Of a DNA stretch of 64,000 bases, positions 26,306 through 35,600 are shown piece by piece. This DNA comes from M3007 sp044226205. GTDB taxonomy: Bacteria; Bacteroidota; Bacteroidia; Chitinophagales; Saprospiraceae. Location of the stretch: the NCBI GenBank assembly GCA_044226205.1, contig JBGAHL010000002.1:1-64000 (forward strand), written 5' to 3'. A program made the translations under genes and the position numbers. Numbering within the stretch: the first letter of the stretch is position 1; every line of letters starts with the position of its first letter. Under the pieces are notes generated by a model that was given only the letters and a program-made list of their open reading frames with translations, made no database searches and had not been told where the DNA came from.

Positions 26306-27742
26306 TCACCCCAAAGTCACACTCTTCGTCTCCATAAAAAACCGCATGGCTTCCCAGCCGCCTTCCCGGCCCACACCAGATTGTTTCACGCCGCCAAAAG
26401 GCGTGCGCAGATCGCGCAGCAGCCAGCAGTTGATCCAGATGATGCCGGCCTGCACTTCTGCAGCGAAGCGATGGGCGCGTTGCAGGTGATTGGTCCAGAC
26501 GGTGGCGCTGAGGCCGTAGCCGACGCCGTTGGCCAGAGCCAGGGCCTCCTCGTCGGTGTCGAAAGGCTGGATGGTGACGACCGGGCCGAAAATCTCCTCC
26601 TGATTGGTGCGGCATTGCAGCGAAAGGCCTTCGATGACCGTGGGCCGGATGTACCAGCCCTTGTCGCGGGGGGCGGGTTGCGGGACGGCCTCGCCGCCGC
26701 AGAGGATCGTGCCGCCTTCCTGCCGGGCCAGTTCGATGCAGCCCATCACCTTGTCGAAATGCGCCTTGCCGACCACCGCGCCCTGATCGCTGGCGGGATC
26801 GAACGGATCGCCGACGCGCAGGGCCTTGACCCGTTCGACGAAGTCGTGTTTGAATTTTTCATACAAAGGCCGCTCCACATAAATCCTTGACCCGCAAAGA
26901 CATATCTGCCCCTGATTGGCAAACGAGGAGCGGACGGTCGTGTTCAGCATTTTGTCGTAGTCGCAGTCGGCGAAGATGATATTGGGGTTTTTGCCGCCGA
27001 GTTCGAGCGAGAGTTTTTTGAACATGGGCGCCGCGATGCGCGCGATTTCGGCGCCGGCGCGGGTGCTGCCCGTAAACGACACGGCTTTCACCAGCGGGTG
27101 CCGCACGATGGCTTCCCCGGCGCGCGGGCCGAGGCCGTGTACGATGTTGAGCACGCCAGCCGGCAAGCCGGCCTGCTGGCAAATTTCCCCCAGCAAATAC
27201 GCCGTGTAGGGGGTCACCTCGGAGGGTTTGGCCACCACGCAGTTGCCGGCGGCCAGGGCCGGCGCTATTTTCCAGGTAAAAAGATAGAGCGGCAGGTTCC
27301 AGGGCGAGATGCCGCCCACCACGCCCAAAGGCTGGCGCAGGGTGTAGCCCAGAGCGCCGGGTTGATGGTGGCTTTCGGAAGCGAAATGCAGCAGCCCCGT
27401 GGCAAAAAACTTGAAATTGAGCGCTGCACGCGGGATGTCGACCGTGCGCGAGGTGTGCAGGGTTTTGCCCGAATCGATGGTTTCAGCCTCGGCGAAGCGA
27501 TCGAGGTTGGCACTGATGCCGTCGGAAATGGCGCGCAGAATATCGTGCCGCTGGTCGGGCGGCAGGGCGGCCCAGTCGGGGAACGCGGCCTGCGCGGCCT
27601 GCACGGCGGCGTCCACGTCTTCGGGGGCCGAGTCGGGCACGAGCGAGAAGACTTCGCCGATAGCGGGATTGTAATTGTCGAGATAGCGCCCTTCGATCGG
27701 GGCGACGTATTGGCCGTTGATGAAATTGGCGAGGGTTTTCAT
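26306..27742 (-). CDS. Aldehyde dehydrogenase, ALDH8 / (amino)muconate-semialdehyde type
   Basis: 478 residues from ATG 27742 (MKTLANFINGQYVAP, the usual family start; a longer frame to 27772 would overlap the upstream gene). NAD(P)-dependent oxidation of an aldehyde to the acid. Motifs: SPWNLPLYLFTWKIAPALA, VSFTGSTRAGAEI, general base E247 in LELGGKNPN, nucleophile C281 in NQGQICLCGSRIYVER, EEIFGPVVT, and C-terminal RDLRTPFGGVKQSGVGREGG. CLCGSR and RDLRTPFGG are typical of 2-aminomuconate or 2-hydroxymuconate semialdehyde dehydrogenases. No other kynurenine or meta-cleavage gene is in the window, so the exact substrate is inferred only. It follows the 28806 gene by 26 bp, probably as a two-gene unit. 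Confidence 0.9.
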   Translation of the reverse strand: MKTLANFINGQYVAPIEGRYLDNYNPAIGEVFSLVPDSAPEDVDAAVQAAQAAFPDWAALPPDQRHDILRAISDGISANLDRFAEAETIDSGKTLHTSRTVDIPRAALNFKFFATGLLHFASESHHQPGALGYTLRQPLGVVGGISPWNLPLYLFTWKIAPALAAGNCVVAKPSEVTPYTAYLLGEICQQAGLPAGVLNIVHGLGPRAGEAIVRHPLVKAVSFTGSTRAGAEIARIAAPMFKKLSLELGGKNPNIIFADCDYDKMLNTTVRSSFANQGQICLCGSRIYVERPLYEKFKHDFVERVKALRVGDPFDPASDQGAVVGKAHFDKVMGCIELARQEGGTILCGGEAVPQPAPRDKGWYIRPTVIEGLSLQCRTNQEEIFGPVVTIQPFDTDEEALALANGVGYGLSATVWTNHLQRAHRFAAEVQAGIIWINCWLLRDLRTPFGGVKQSGVGREGGWEAMRFFMETKSVTLG

Positions 27743-27768
27743 GGGGTAAAGATCGGCTTCGGCGCCGA

Positions 27769-28806
27769 TCAATCCATCTCAATTTTTGTCAAAACCTTTC
27801 CGAATTGCTCTGCCTCCTGCTCGCTGTCCAACTCGAAAATATTGATAGAGCCACTATTGAGTCGAAACGGCGTATCGGGGTGTTTAAGTTTGAATTTGCA
27901 TTTGATGATAAACTCATCGACCGGCTCCAGTCCGATTAGGGCTCTTTGCTGGTTGGTGGCTGACTGGTCGGGCGGCAGGTCGAGATAATAGCGGTTTTTA
28001 TCGCTGCCGGTCACGCGAAGGTTGATGATGCCGAACGCGCCATACCGATAAGCGGGATTATTCTCCAGTTCAAGCCAAAAAGCGGCATCCGCAGGGTCCA
28101 GTTGGCCGCTTTGCGCAGCCTGGATGATCTGTGGCCCCAGGTCCGGCCAGCCTGCGTATTTAGTCCCGTCGGACAAATGCTGCGAGTGGTGGTGCAGGAT
28201 GATGTGGTACACGGGAGGGCCGGGAAAATCGGCGCCGATCAGCCGCTCGGAAGGGAATCCCTTGGCCGCGGTGAGCCTTTGCCAGCGCAGGATATTGACC
28301 GAATCGATGTATCGGATCGTTTCGCCGTACACGGCATAGGAGCCCTCTTTTGCCCGAAACTCCTGATCGAGATCGGCCATGTAAGTCAGTTCGCGGCGGT
28401 AGTCGAGATCCGTTTCTGCCAGGTGCCGGCTGTGCAGGGCCGGATAGGAGCTTTCAAATGCCGGCCAGACGGATGATTGATGCACGGCAGCGAAAGCCGG
28501 ACGTTTGAAGTACTCCATCGTCGCCCCTGCAAGGGCCATTTTTTCAAAAAACACAAGGGCAACGGCGGGCTTTCCCGACATTTCCGCACAAAGCGCGGCG
28601 TTGTGGTAGTCCCTCGAAAATCCGCCGCCGACAGCATTAAAAGCAGCCCAGTACATCTGTAAAGCCTCGTCGTAATCGGCCACTACAATAGCCATTTCCG
28701 CACGCTGGACACGGGGGTAGTAATCGGTGAGATAATCCGGTTGCTGGGCATATATGCCCGAAAAAACCGCGCAAAAGGCGAGAAAAAGGAGTGCAAAACG
28801 TTTCAT
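27769..28806 (-). CDS. Secreted protein of unknown function, TPR-like N-terminus
   Basis: 345 residues from ATG 28806. Signal peptide MKRFALLFLAFCAVFSGIYAQ. Residues about 25-110 resemble one or two TPR units (EMAIVVADYDEALQMYWAAF, NAALCAEMSGKPAVALVFFEKMAL). The middle contains a His-rich segment VYHIILHHHSQHLSDGTKYAGW that could bind metal or be catalytic (about 200-220), followed by PQIIQAAQSGQLDPADAAFWLE. This order (TPR-like region, then IxxHxSxH and then a region with AxWLLQH-like residues) is common in uncharacterised Bacteroidota secreted proteins. It is the first gene of a likely pair with the aldehyde dehydrogenase; I see no functional link. Confidence 0.75.
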   Translation of the reverse strand: MKRFALLFLAFCAVFSGIYAQQPDYLTDYYPRVQRAEMAIVVADYDEALQMYWAAFNAVGGGFSRDYHNAALCAEMSGKPAVALVFFEKMALAGATMEYFKRPAFAAVHQSSVWPAFESSYPALHSRHLAETDLDYRRELTYMADLDQEFRAKEGSYAVYGETIRYIDSVNILRWQRLTAAKGFPSERLIGADFPGPPVYHIILHHHSQHLSDGTKYAGWPDLGPQIIQAAQSGQLDPADAAFWLELENNPAYRYGAFGIINLRVTGSDKNRYYLDLPPDQSATNQQRALIGLEPVDEFIIKCKFKLKHPDTPFRLNSGSINIFELDSEQEAEQFGKVLTKIEMD

Positions 28807-28988
28807 AAACAGGTTGTCAGGCGGGCAGCCGAGCTTCTTTCGATCAGACAGCCCTTGTTTTCAGTCGGATAAAAACGGCCCCGCAGCAGGCATATTTTCG
28901 ATTTTGGCCGAAAAAATAGCGGGGCTGAACGTAAAATCTCCGAGTTTTCCCCCATTCTGATTCGTTAGACGAAACGTAAACCTCCTCC

Positions 28989-29909
28989 ATGATCCTTTCT
29001 ATCCAAAACGTCGTCAAGCGCTACGACAAACACATAGCCGTCGATCACGTCAGTTTCGACATTCCGCGCGGGTGTGTTTTCGGGCTGCTTGGCCCCAACG
29101 GCGCGGGTAAAACCTCGCTGATTCGGATGATCACCACCATCACCGCCCCCGACGAGGGCGCCATCCTGCTCGACGGCCAGCGCCTCAACGAACGCTCGCC
29201 CGAACAGATCGGCTACATGCCCGAAGAACGCGGTTTGTACAAAAAAATGAAGGTCGGCGAACATCTCCTTTACCTCGCCCAACTCAAAGGCCTGTCGGAG
29301 GCCGAAGCCCGCAAACAGATCGGCCACTGGCTTGAAAAATTCGAGATTCAAAGCTGGTGGAACAAAAAGATCGAGGAGCTCTCCAAGGGCATGCAGCAAA
29401 AAATCCAGTTCATTGCCACCATCGTGCACAAACCCCGCCTGCTCATCCTCGACGAGCCATTTACCGGCCTCGACCCGATCAATACCAACCTCATCAAAGA
29501 CGAGATCGCGCAGCTCAACGCCGAGGGCACCAGCATCATTTTCAGCACCCACCGCATGGAACAGGTGGAGGAAATGTGCGACTACATCGTGCTCATCAAC
29601 CAGGGCAAAAACGTGCTTTATGGCGAGGTGCAGGACATTAAAAACCAGTACAAACAACACCTTTACCGGGTGGAAACCAGCGGCGAATGGCCGGCAGATT
29701 TTGCCGAAAAATTCAACCTGACCAGCTTGCAAAACGGCGCGGCCACCGCGCAGTTTGCCAATGAACAGGAGAGCAATTCGCTGCTGCAATACCTCGTCGG
29801 CAAGGGGACGCACGTGCGCTCTTTTAATGAAATCCTGCCCACTTTCAACGAAATCTTTATCCGGCGGGTCGCCGAAACCGGCCAAACCGCCCAAATTTCC
29901 GAAGCATGA
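28989..29909 (+). CDS. ABC-2 type exporter, ATP-binding subunit (NatA-like)
   Basis: 306 residues from ATG 28989. Cytoplasmic ATPase that drives a membrane exporter. Walker A GPNGAGKTSLIRM (about 38-46), signature LSKGMQQKIQF (about 132), Walker B LLILDEPFTGLDPI and H-loop STHRMEQVEEMCD are all intact. The C-terminal extension after residue 215 carries a DUF4162-like segment common in NatA/YhaQ-type proteins (FNEIFIRRV). Its stop overlaps the start of the permease gene by 4 bp (ATGA), so the two are translationally coupled. The upstream region has a near -7 box TATTTTCG. The substrate, possibly sodium or a drug, cannot be inferred. Confidence 0.92.
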   Translation: MILSIQNVVKRYDKHIAVDHVSFDIPRGCVFGLLGPNGAGKTSLIRMITTITAPDEGAILLDGQRLNERSPEQIGYMPEERGLYKKMKVGEHLLYLAQLKGLSEAEARKQIGHWLEKFEIQSWWNKKIEELSKGMQQKIQFIATIVHKPRLLILDEPFTGLDPINTNLIKDEIAQLNAEGTSIIFSTHRMEQVEEMCDYIVLINQGKNVLYGEVQDIKNQYKQHLYRVETSGEWPADFAEKFNLTSLQNGAATAQFANEQESNSLLQYLVGKGTHVRSFNEILPTFNEIFIRRVAETGQTAQISEA

Positions 29910-31234
29910 ACAAGATCTGGCTCATCGTCAAACGCGAATACCTTACCCGCGTACGCTCCCGGGCTTTTCTGCTCGGCACCCTGCTAACCCCCCTGGCTTT
30001 CGGGGCTTTTTTCCTCATCCAGGCCACGATGATCGGCTATAAAGGCGCCGAAAAGAAAAACATCGTCGTGCTCGACGAAGGCGGCTTTCTCAACAATGGC
30101 ATCCCCGATGAAGAAGGCCTCCGATTTACCAAAGCCGCGCCCGGCCAAACGCTCGACGCCCTCAAACAAGCCGTCCGCGACAAACAATACGACGGCGTCC
30201 TGCGCTTGCCCGCATTGGCCAGCACGGCCGTCAAAAAACAAACCATCTACTATTATTCCGACGACCGCATCAGCCCCGAAGCCAACAACCTGATCGAAGG
30301 CCGCATCGCCACCCGTATCCGCGATTACAAAATCGCGGCCTCGGGCCTCGACCGCGGCGCGCTTGAAAACCTCGAAACCGACATCTCGCTCGATCCCGAG
30401 CCCATCGACAAACCCGACGATGCGGGCAACGCCCTGACCTCGGGCGTGGCCGTCGGGATCTCGTTTTTCCTCGGCATCATTATGTACATGGTGGTGCTCA
30501 TCTACGGCTCCATCGTGATGCGCTCGGTGATGGAGGAAAAAACCAGCCGCATCGTGGAAGTCATCATGTCGTCGGTAAAGCCCTTTCAGTTGATGCTGGG
30601 CAAAATCATCGGCTCGGCCGGGGTCGGCACCACGCAAATGATCATCTGGGCCTTGCTGAATACGATCGTTTTTATCGGAGTCCAGAGTTTGTTCGGCATC
30701 GACGCCGCTGCCACGCACACGGGCATGCCCGAAGGCGCATCCGCGATCAATCCCGACGATGCGCAGGCCATGTTCACGCAGATCATGGCGGAAGTAGGCA
30801 AACAAAACTGGTGGTACATCATCGTCAGTTCCATCCTGTTTTTCATCGGCGGGTATTTCCTCTATGCTTCCCTGTTTGCTGCGATGGGTAGCGCGGTGGG
30901 CGACGATCTGGGTGAAAGTCAGTCGTTGACTTTCCCGATCATGATCCCGATCATCCTCGCATTCCTGATCATGACCTCGGTGGTGATGCGCGCGCCCAAC
31001 AGTCCACTGGCGGTTTTTGCCTCGATTTTTCCGCTCTTCTCCCCTATCGTCATGCCCGGGCGCCTGGCCTTCGATCCGCCGTGGTGGCAATTGGCCCTGT
31101 CCCTCATCCTGCTGTTTGCCACGGCTGTTTTCTTCGTCTGGGTCGCCGGCCGCATCTATCGCGTCGGTATCCTTATGTACGGCAAAAAAGTGACGCTGAA
31201 AGAGATCGGCCGCTGGCTGTTTTACAAGGGTTAA
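29906..31234 (+). CDS. ABC-2 type exporter permease (NatB/YhaP-like)
   Basis: 442 residues from ATG 29906. One N-terminal transmembrane segment (RAFLLGTLLTPLAFGAFFLIQ), a periplasmic domain of about 150 residues, then five or six transmembrane helices in the C-terminal half (VAVGISFFLGIIMYMVVLIYG, ILFFIGGYFLYASLFAAMGSA, LTFPIMIPIILAFLIMTSV). SIVMRSVMEEKTSRIVEVIMSS is the coupling motif of the ABC2_membrane_3 family. It forms the exporter with the preceding ATPase. The stop is immediately followed by a long inverted-repeat element that may act as terminator. Confidence 0.9.
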   Translation: MNKIWLIVKREYLTRVRSRAFLLGTLLTPLAFGAFFLIQATMIGYKGAEKKNIVVLDEGGFLNNGIPDEEGLRFTKAAPGQTLDALKQAVRDKQYDGVLRLPALASTAVKKQTIYYYSDDRISPEANNLIEGRIATRIRDYKIAASGLDRGALENLETDISLDPEPIDKPDDAGNALTSGVAVGISFFLGIIMYMVVLIYGSIVMRSVMEEKTSRIVEVIMSSVKPFQLMLGKIIGSAGVGTTQMIIWALLNTIVFIGVQSLFGIDAAATHTGMPEGASAINPDDAQAMFTQIMAEVGKQNWWYIIVSSILFFIGGYFLYASLFAAMGSAVGDDLGESQSLTFPIMIPIILAFLIMTSVVMRAPNSPLAVFASIFPLFSPIVMPGRLAFDPPWWQLALSLILLFATAVFFVWVAGRIYRVGILMYGKKVTLKEIGRWLFYKG

Positions 31235-31402
31235 AAGTTGGTTGGTTTAAAGTTCAAAGTTCAAAGTTCAAAGTTGAAAGCGGTTTACGTTCTGAGAAAA
31301 TGGCCTCCATGCCTCTTGAAACGCGAACCGCTTTCAACTTTGAACTTTGAACTTTGAACTTTGAACTTTAAACTTTAAACTAACCAACTTTGAACTTTCA
31401 AC
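31235..31402. repeat. Heptad (CTTTGAA) inverted-repeat element, copy 1
   Basis: The left arm carries AAAGTTGGTTGGTTTAAAG followed by reiterated TTCAAAG heptads and GAAAGCGGTT. The right arm is the inverse: AACCGCTTTC, then reiterated CTTTGAA heptads, TTTAAAC and AACCAACTTTG. The arms of about 45-70 bp enclose a core of about 50 bp containing ATGGCCT. It fills the whole gap between two convergent genes, starting one base after a stop codon and ending 2 bp before the other. A second copy lies at 58425-58568 with its core in the opposite orientation. Confidence 0.85.
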
Positions 31403-31404
31403 GA

Positions 31405-31821
31405 TTACCGGTTGCCCTGGAATTCGTAGACGGACAATTCTGTTACGGTAGTGCCGTTAGGTACGGAAGTAAAGGAAAGGTGCAGTTGGTCGGTAGCAGG
31501 CATTTCGCCGTAGCCCGAGAAGTTGGCGCCGAAGATGGGCTGCTGGTCAAAAACGATTTTTTCCCCGTTCAGCGTAGCCGTCAGGTCGGCTGTCTGGCCA
31601 TCGACCGAAAGGGCAAAATGCAGGGAACCATTGGGGTTATCGGTGACGACAACCGTGGCCGGTTTGCCCTGGGGTTGCGCCGAGGTCGTCAGGGTGTACG
31701 TACCGTTGAAGGTGCCGGCAAAGGGCGACGGATTCAGTTGCGGGTTGTCGGTGGAGTCATTGTTGTTGCAGGCGGCCAGGAGGGTGAAGGCGGCGGCGAA
31801 GAGCAGGAAGAATTTCTTCAT
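31405..31821 (-). CDS. Small lipoprotein, calycin-like beta protein of unknown function
   Basis: 138 residues from ATG 31821. Lipoprotein signal with lipobox LLAAC (Cys18) followed by NNNDSTDN, which suggests sorting to the outer membrane. The mature part is all-beta in character with short strands (GTFNGTYTLTTSAQ, ATVVVTDNPNGSLHFAL, ADLTATLNGEKIVFDQQ) and ends TELSVYEFQGNR. Similar small lipoproteins are frequent in Bacteroidota, but I cannot name a family. Single gene with its own promoter-like box; its 3' end abuts the heptad repeat element. Confidence 0.8.
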   Translation of the reverse strand: MKKFFLLFAAAFTLLAACNNNDSTDNPQLNPSPFAGTFNGTYTLTTSAQPQGKPATVVVTDNPNGSLHFALSVDGQTADLTATLNGEKIVFDQQPIFGANFSGYGEMPATDQLHLSFTSVPNGTTVTELSVYEFQGNR

Positions 31822-31874
31822 GGGAAAAGCAATCGATTTGAGTGATAAAAATGAGTGAGTGGTATAGACAAATG

Positions 31875-31882
31875 CAAAATTA
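31875..31882 (-). promoter_or_regulatory. Putative -7 box TAATTTTG for the lipoprotein gene
   Basis: Plus-strand CAAAATTA is an exact minus-strand TAnnTTTG, 54 bp before ATG 31821. A TTTC lies at roughly -33. Predicted leader about 47 nt. Confidence 0.45.
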
Positions 31883-31908
31883 TCATATTATTTCAGAACA
31901 CTGAAACA

Positions 31909-31939
31909 ACCCTATAAGGGTTTGAAACCCTTATAGGGT
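31909..31939. repeat. CCCTATAAGGGTTT palindrome, terminator-like, copy 1
   Basis: ACCCTATAAGGGTTT, one-base loop G, then AAACCCTTATAGGGT: a perfect 15-bp stem. The minus-strand stop codon TAG of the DUF2064-type gene (31912-31914) and its last eight codons lie inside it. The same palindrome is the core of 47581-47663. It can terminate transcription of the 31912 gene. Confidence 0.75.
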
Positions 31940-32535
31940 GGGGTGTTTTTTTTCAGATACGCTATCCAGTCTTCTTCCACATCGATATCGGACAATTCCG
32001 GCAAAAAATGCACAGTTAAACCCAGTTGGGCGGCTTTTTCCAGGGTAAGAGCCAACACCGTCGGGGTACTCCAGGCAATATCGGCGAACAGGTCGGGACA
32101 GAACCGCCGCATCCCCAGCAAATAATATCCTCCGTCGGGCGCGGGCCCGACGACCAGATCAGATACGGCGAGTGCCGAAAACGCTTCCCTCAGGTGTTCG
32201 CCTTCCAGTTCGGGGCAATCGGCGCCGATAATCACGGTGCGTTCGGCGCCGGCCGCGAAGGCCTGGCGAAAAGCCTCTTGCATCCGTTCGCCAAGATCGG
32301 CGCCGATCTGAATGTGCAGGGAAAATTCGTCGGCCGGCCAGTCCTTGTACGCCCCCGGCGGTTCGGCAAACCACAACTGGCGTTCGGCGTCGACCTGTCG
32401 GGCGGTGGTCAGGGTGGTATCGAGTAAAAACCGGTAGATCCGCAAGGCTTCTGCATCGCCCAGGGTGCGGGCCAGGCGGGTTTTGACGTAGCCCGGGCGC
32501 GGGGGTTTGAGGAAGACGAGGAGGATATTTGGCAC
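31912..32535 (-). CDS. DUF2064 / rSAM-associated glycosyltransferase-like protein
   Basis: 207 residues from GTG 32535, chosen because family members begin about ten residues before the LLVFLKPPRPGYVKTRLA motif and a near -7 box (TATCCTTG, 32550-32557) lies just upstream; an ATG at 32607 would give 231 residues. The family (TIGR04282) has a nucleotide-diphospho-sugar transferase fold: KTRLARTLGD near the start, IQIGADLGERMQEAF, VIIGADCPELEGEHL and VGPAPDGGYYLLGM. Cytoplasmic. Substrate unknown; members often occur with radical-SAM enzymes, none of which is seen here. The C-terminal PYKGFKPL is encoded by the palindromic repeat at 31909-31939. Divergent from the HTCS gene. Confidence 0.85.
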   Translation of the reverse strand: MPNILLVFLKPPRPGYVKTRLARTLGDAEALRIYRFLLDTTLTTARQVDAERQLWFAEPPGAYKDWPADEFSLHIQIGADLGERMQEAFRQAFAAGAERTVIIGADCPELEGEHLREAFSALAVSDLVVGPAPDGGYYLLGMRRFCPDLFADIAWSTPTVLALTLEKAAQLGLTVHFLPELSDIDVEEDWIAYLKKNTPPYKGFKPL

Positions 32536-32655
32536 AGCGGTTTTTTCTGCAAGGATAGGTACGAAATTCGACTCTGCCCACCGTTGAGCGTCGCGCCAGC
32601 GAAGCATCGCATTGCCTGGCCGGCACCGTGGGTTGCAGTTATTCAAGCCGCCCCT

Positions 32656-32663
32656 TACATTTG
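32656..32663 (+). promoter_or_regulatory. Putative promoter of the HTCS gene
   Basis: TACATTTG matches TAnnTTTG exactly; GTTG at 32632-32635 is a near -33 box with 20-bp spacing. The predicted start of transcription near 32669 leaves about 16 nt before GTG 32685 and supports that start codon. Confidence 0.5.
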
Positions 32664-32684
32664 GGTGCTATACTTGTCGTCCCT

Positions 32685-35600
32685 GTGATCCAAAAATATT
32701 GTTTTCTGGGCTTGCTTTTTCTGGCCTGCCGCCTGACGGCTCAATCGACGGTCGAGCTCGAAAAGATCGGGATCGAGCAAGGGTTGTCACAGGGCTTCGT
32801 GTCGGCGATGTGTCAGGACCGCGAGGGGTTTATGTGGTTTGGCACGAACAGCGGCCTGAACCGCTACGACGGCTACGAATTCACGATTTTTCGCCACGAC
32901 CCCTACAACCCGCACTCCCTATCGAACAACGAGATCGTCGGGATAGTCGATTTAGGGGAGCTGTTATGCGTACTTACCCTCGGCGGTATCGATTTTTTTG
33001 ACAAAACCACCAGGCGCTTTTATCATCTTGAAGGACCGCTCAGTGACATACGGCTCACCAGCGGCAAAATTTTCGGCGACGGCAAAAATAACCTCTGGTA
33101 CCTCGGCAAATACGTCGGCAATGCCGCCTTGTTCCATCTCCGCTTATCACCCGGGTTCGCGGGTTCGCTGCGCGGCGGAGCCGTTCCGGACAAGCTGATT
33201 CAGGTAAGCACCGTTTACACGGGTCAGGATATACTGGACGTCGCCCCCGGCGACAAGGGGGCAATGTGCTGGCTGCTGGCGCCCAACAACCTTTTCCAAA
33301 TAGACGCCAACGACGCTCAACACCGCGTTCCGCTTCCAGCCGCCTTTACATCGTTGCTGTCCGACGGTCAAAAAGGGCTTTTTTTGTTGGGTAAACGGCA
33401 ACTCGCCTATTACAAACACGACGAACAAACATGGCGTACATCCGGCATACAGTTTCCGGAAACTGCGGCTTTGCAATCGTTCGATGCGCAACGGCAGCGG
33501 CTTTGGATAGGTTATTACCGGATGATGGAATTCGATGTCGGACAATGGCCGGAGTCGTTTTTCAGCGATCATGCCGAGTCGCAATTCGATATTCCGGCCG
33601 GGGTCGTCAGCTGCCTGATTGATTACAATGGCATCATGTGGTTGGGCACCAATGCACGCGGGATCGTCAGATACAACCCCCGCACGGGTGTTTTTAAAAA
33701 TTACCTGCCCGGCTCATCCATTTACAGTCCGCCCGTGGTCGATTCGAAAGGACTGGTCTGGCTCAGTCAACGCCTGGATGCCAACGGACTCACCGTGTTC
33801 AATCAACGATTCAATACTGCCAACGGCCATCTTTCGCCTTTCCCTTTCGAAGACCGCATCCCGGGCATGAAAGTGTCGCGCAGCCTGACCGATTCGGATG
33901 GCGACGTGTGGACGGCAGGTATTGAACAACAACGCCTCGACCGCGGAGTGCTGATCCGTTACCGCCCGGGCGACGGCGCCACGGAAGTGTTTTATTTTCC
34001 CAGAACCGTGAAAAAGGAAATCGCCGCCCTGGCATTCTGGGGCGGCGAAGGCGAAGATCGGTTCTGGATTGTACTGCCGGGCGAAATGATCCGCTTCGAC
34101 CGGGCGACGAAACAGTTTCAGTCCTTTGATTTCAGTTCGTTCTGCACGGATATTTTTTCAATCAATGCCGTTGCGGTTACCCCCGATGGCAGCAAATGGA
34201 TCGGCTTGCCGCGAGGCCTGCTCCGGGCCGCCCCGGCAGAAGGCAAGGGCTACAGTTTCACCCTGCTTACCAACGCCCCCACCCAACGCAACAGCCTGCC
34301 CGATAATGGCATCCGTTCGCTGCTGACCGACCCCGTCGACGGCGGAATACTCTGGATCGGCACGGCGGGCGGCGGCCTGAGCCGCCTGGATATTCGGACC
34401 GGCAAGTTCACCCATTTCAACACCCAAAACGGCTTGCCAGACAACGTCGTGTACGGCATTGTGCCCGACGATGAAGGGCACCTGTGGCTGAGCACCAACA
34501 AGGGCCTGACCAAATTCAACCCTGCCACCCGCCAGTTTCAGTATTTTTACAAATCCGACGGCTTGCAGGAGAATGAATTCAACACCTACGCCGCGGGGAA
34601 AGCGCCCGATGGCGCTCTGCTATTTGGTGGCGTCAACGGCCTGACCATCTTTCAACCGAGCGATCTGAATGCGAGCAAACCCCCGCCGGCTGTACGCATC
34701 ACGGGATTGAAAATCAACGGCTTGTCCATCGACCCTAGAGACTCTGCAGCCTTGATCAGGAGCGACATCCAGTTTTTGGAAACCCTTGAATTTCCTTTTT
34801 CCAATAACAACATCACGCTGCAATTCGTCGCGCTGGACCTCACGCAGCCGGACCGCAATCGTTTCCGGTTTTACCTCGAAGGAGCCGAACCCGAATGGGC
34901 GCACGAGGGTTTCGAACACACCGCACAATACCTCAATTTGCCGCCGGGCAAGTATATTTTTAAGGCCAAAGGCGCCAACAGCGACGGTATCTGGAACGAA
35001 ACGCCAGTGGCCCTGCACATTACCATCCTGCCGCCCTGGTACCGCAGTTCCCTCGCTTACCTGATCTATGCGCTGTTATTTGGCGGCGGTATTTATTCGT
35101 TTTATCGCTTTCAACTGAGTCGCCGCCTCGAACATGCCGAAAACGCCCGCCTGAAAGAACTTGACCAGATAAAAAGCCGCATTTATACCAATATTACCCA
35201 CGAATTCCGCACGCCGCTCACAATTATTCTCGGTATGGCAGACACCTTGGAAAAAGGCGGCAGCAACGGCGAGAGCAGTAAAAATGCAACTGCACTTATC
35301 AAACGCAACGGACAAAACCTGCTTACCCTGATCAATCAGATGCTCGACTTGTCCAAACTGGAAACGGGTAAAATGTCGCTGCACCGCACTCGGGGCGACA
35401 TCATTTCTTTTATTAAATACCTGGGCGAATCGTTCCACTCCTTTGCCTCGACAAAGGGGGTGCATCTGCATTTTTTGACGGAAATACCCGAACTGGAGAT
35501 GGCTTTCGATCGGGAAAAAATCCAGGCCATCCTGTTTAACCTTTTGTCTAACGCCATCAAATTCACGCCGGAAACCGGGCATGTGTATGTACAAATCAGC

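Noticed and set aside
11900..27742. Aromatic-degradation pathway from a muconolactone-isomerase-like protein and an ALDH8-like dehydrogenase
   Set aside because: The two genes are 14 kb apart, in different units, and no ring-cleavage dioxygenase or other pathway gene is near. The family names alone do not establish a pathway.
31235..31402. CRISPR array
   Set aside because: The repeated units are 7 bp, contiguous and arranged as inverted arms with no spacers, and there are no cas genes.
32628..32684. Upstream GTG extension of the HTCS gene
   Set aside because: The extension contains the TACATTTG promoter box and delays the signal peptide; GTG 32685 fits better.
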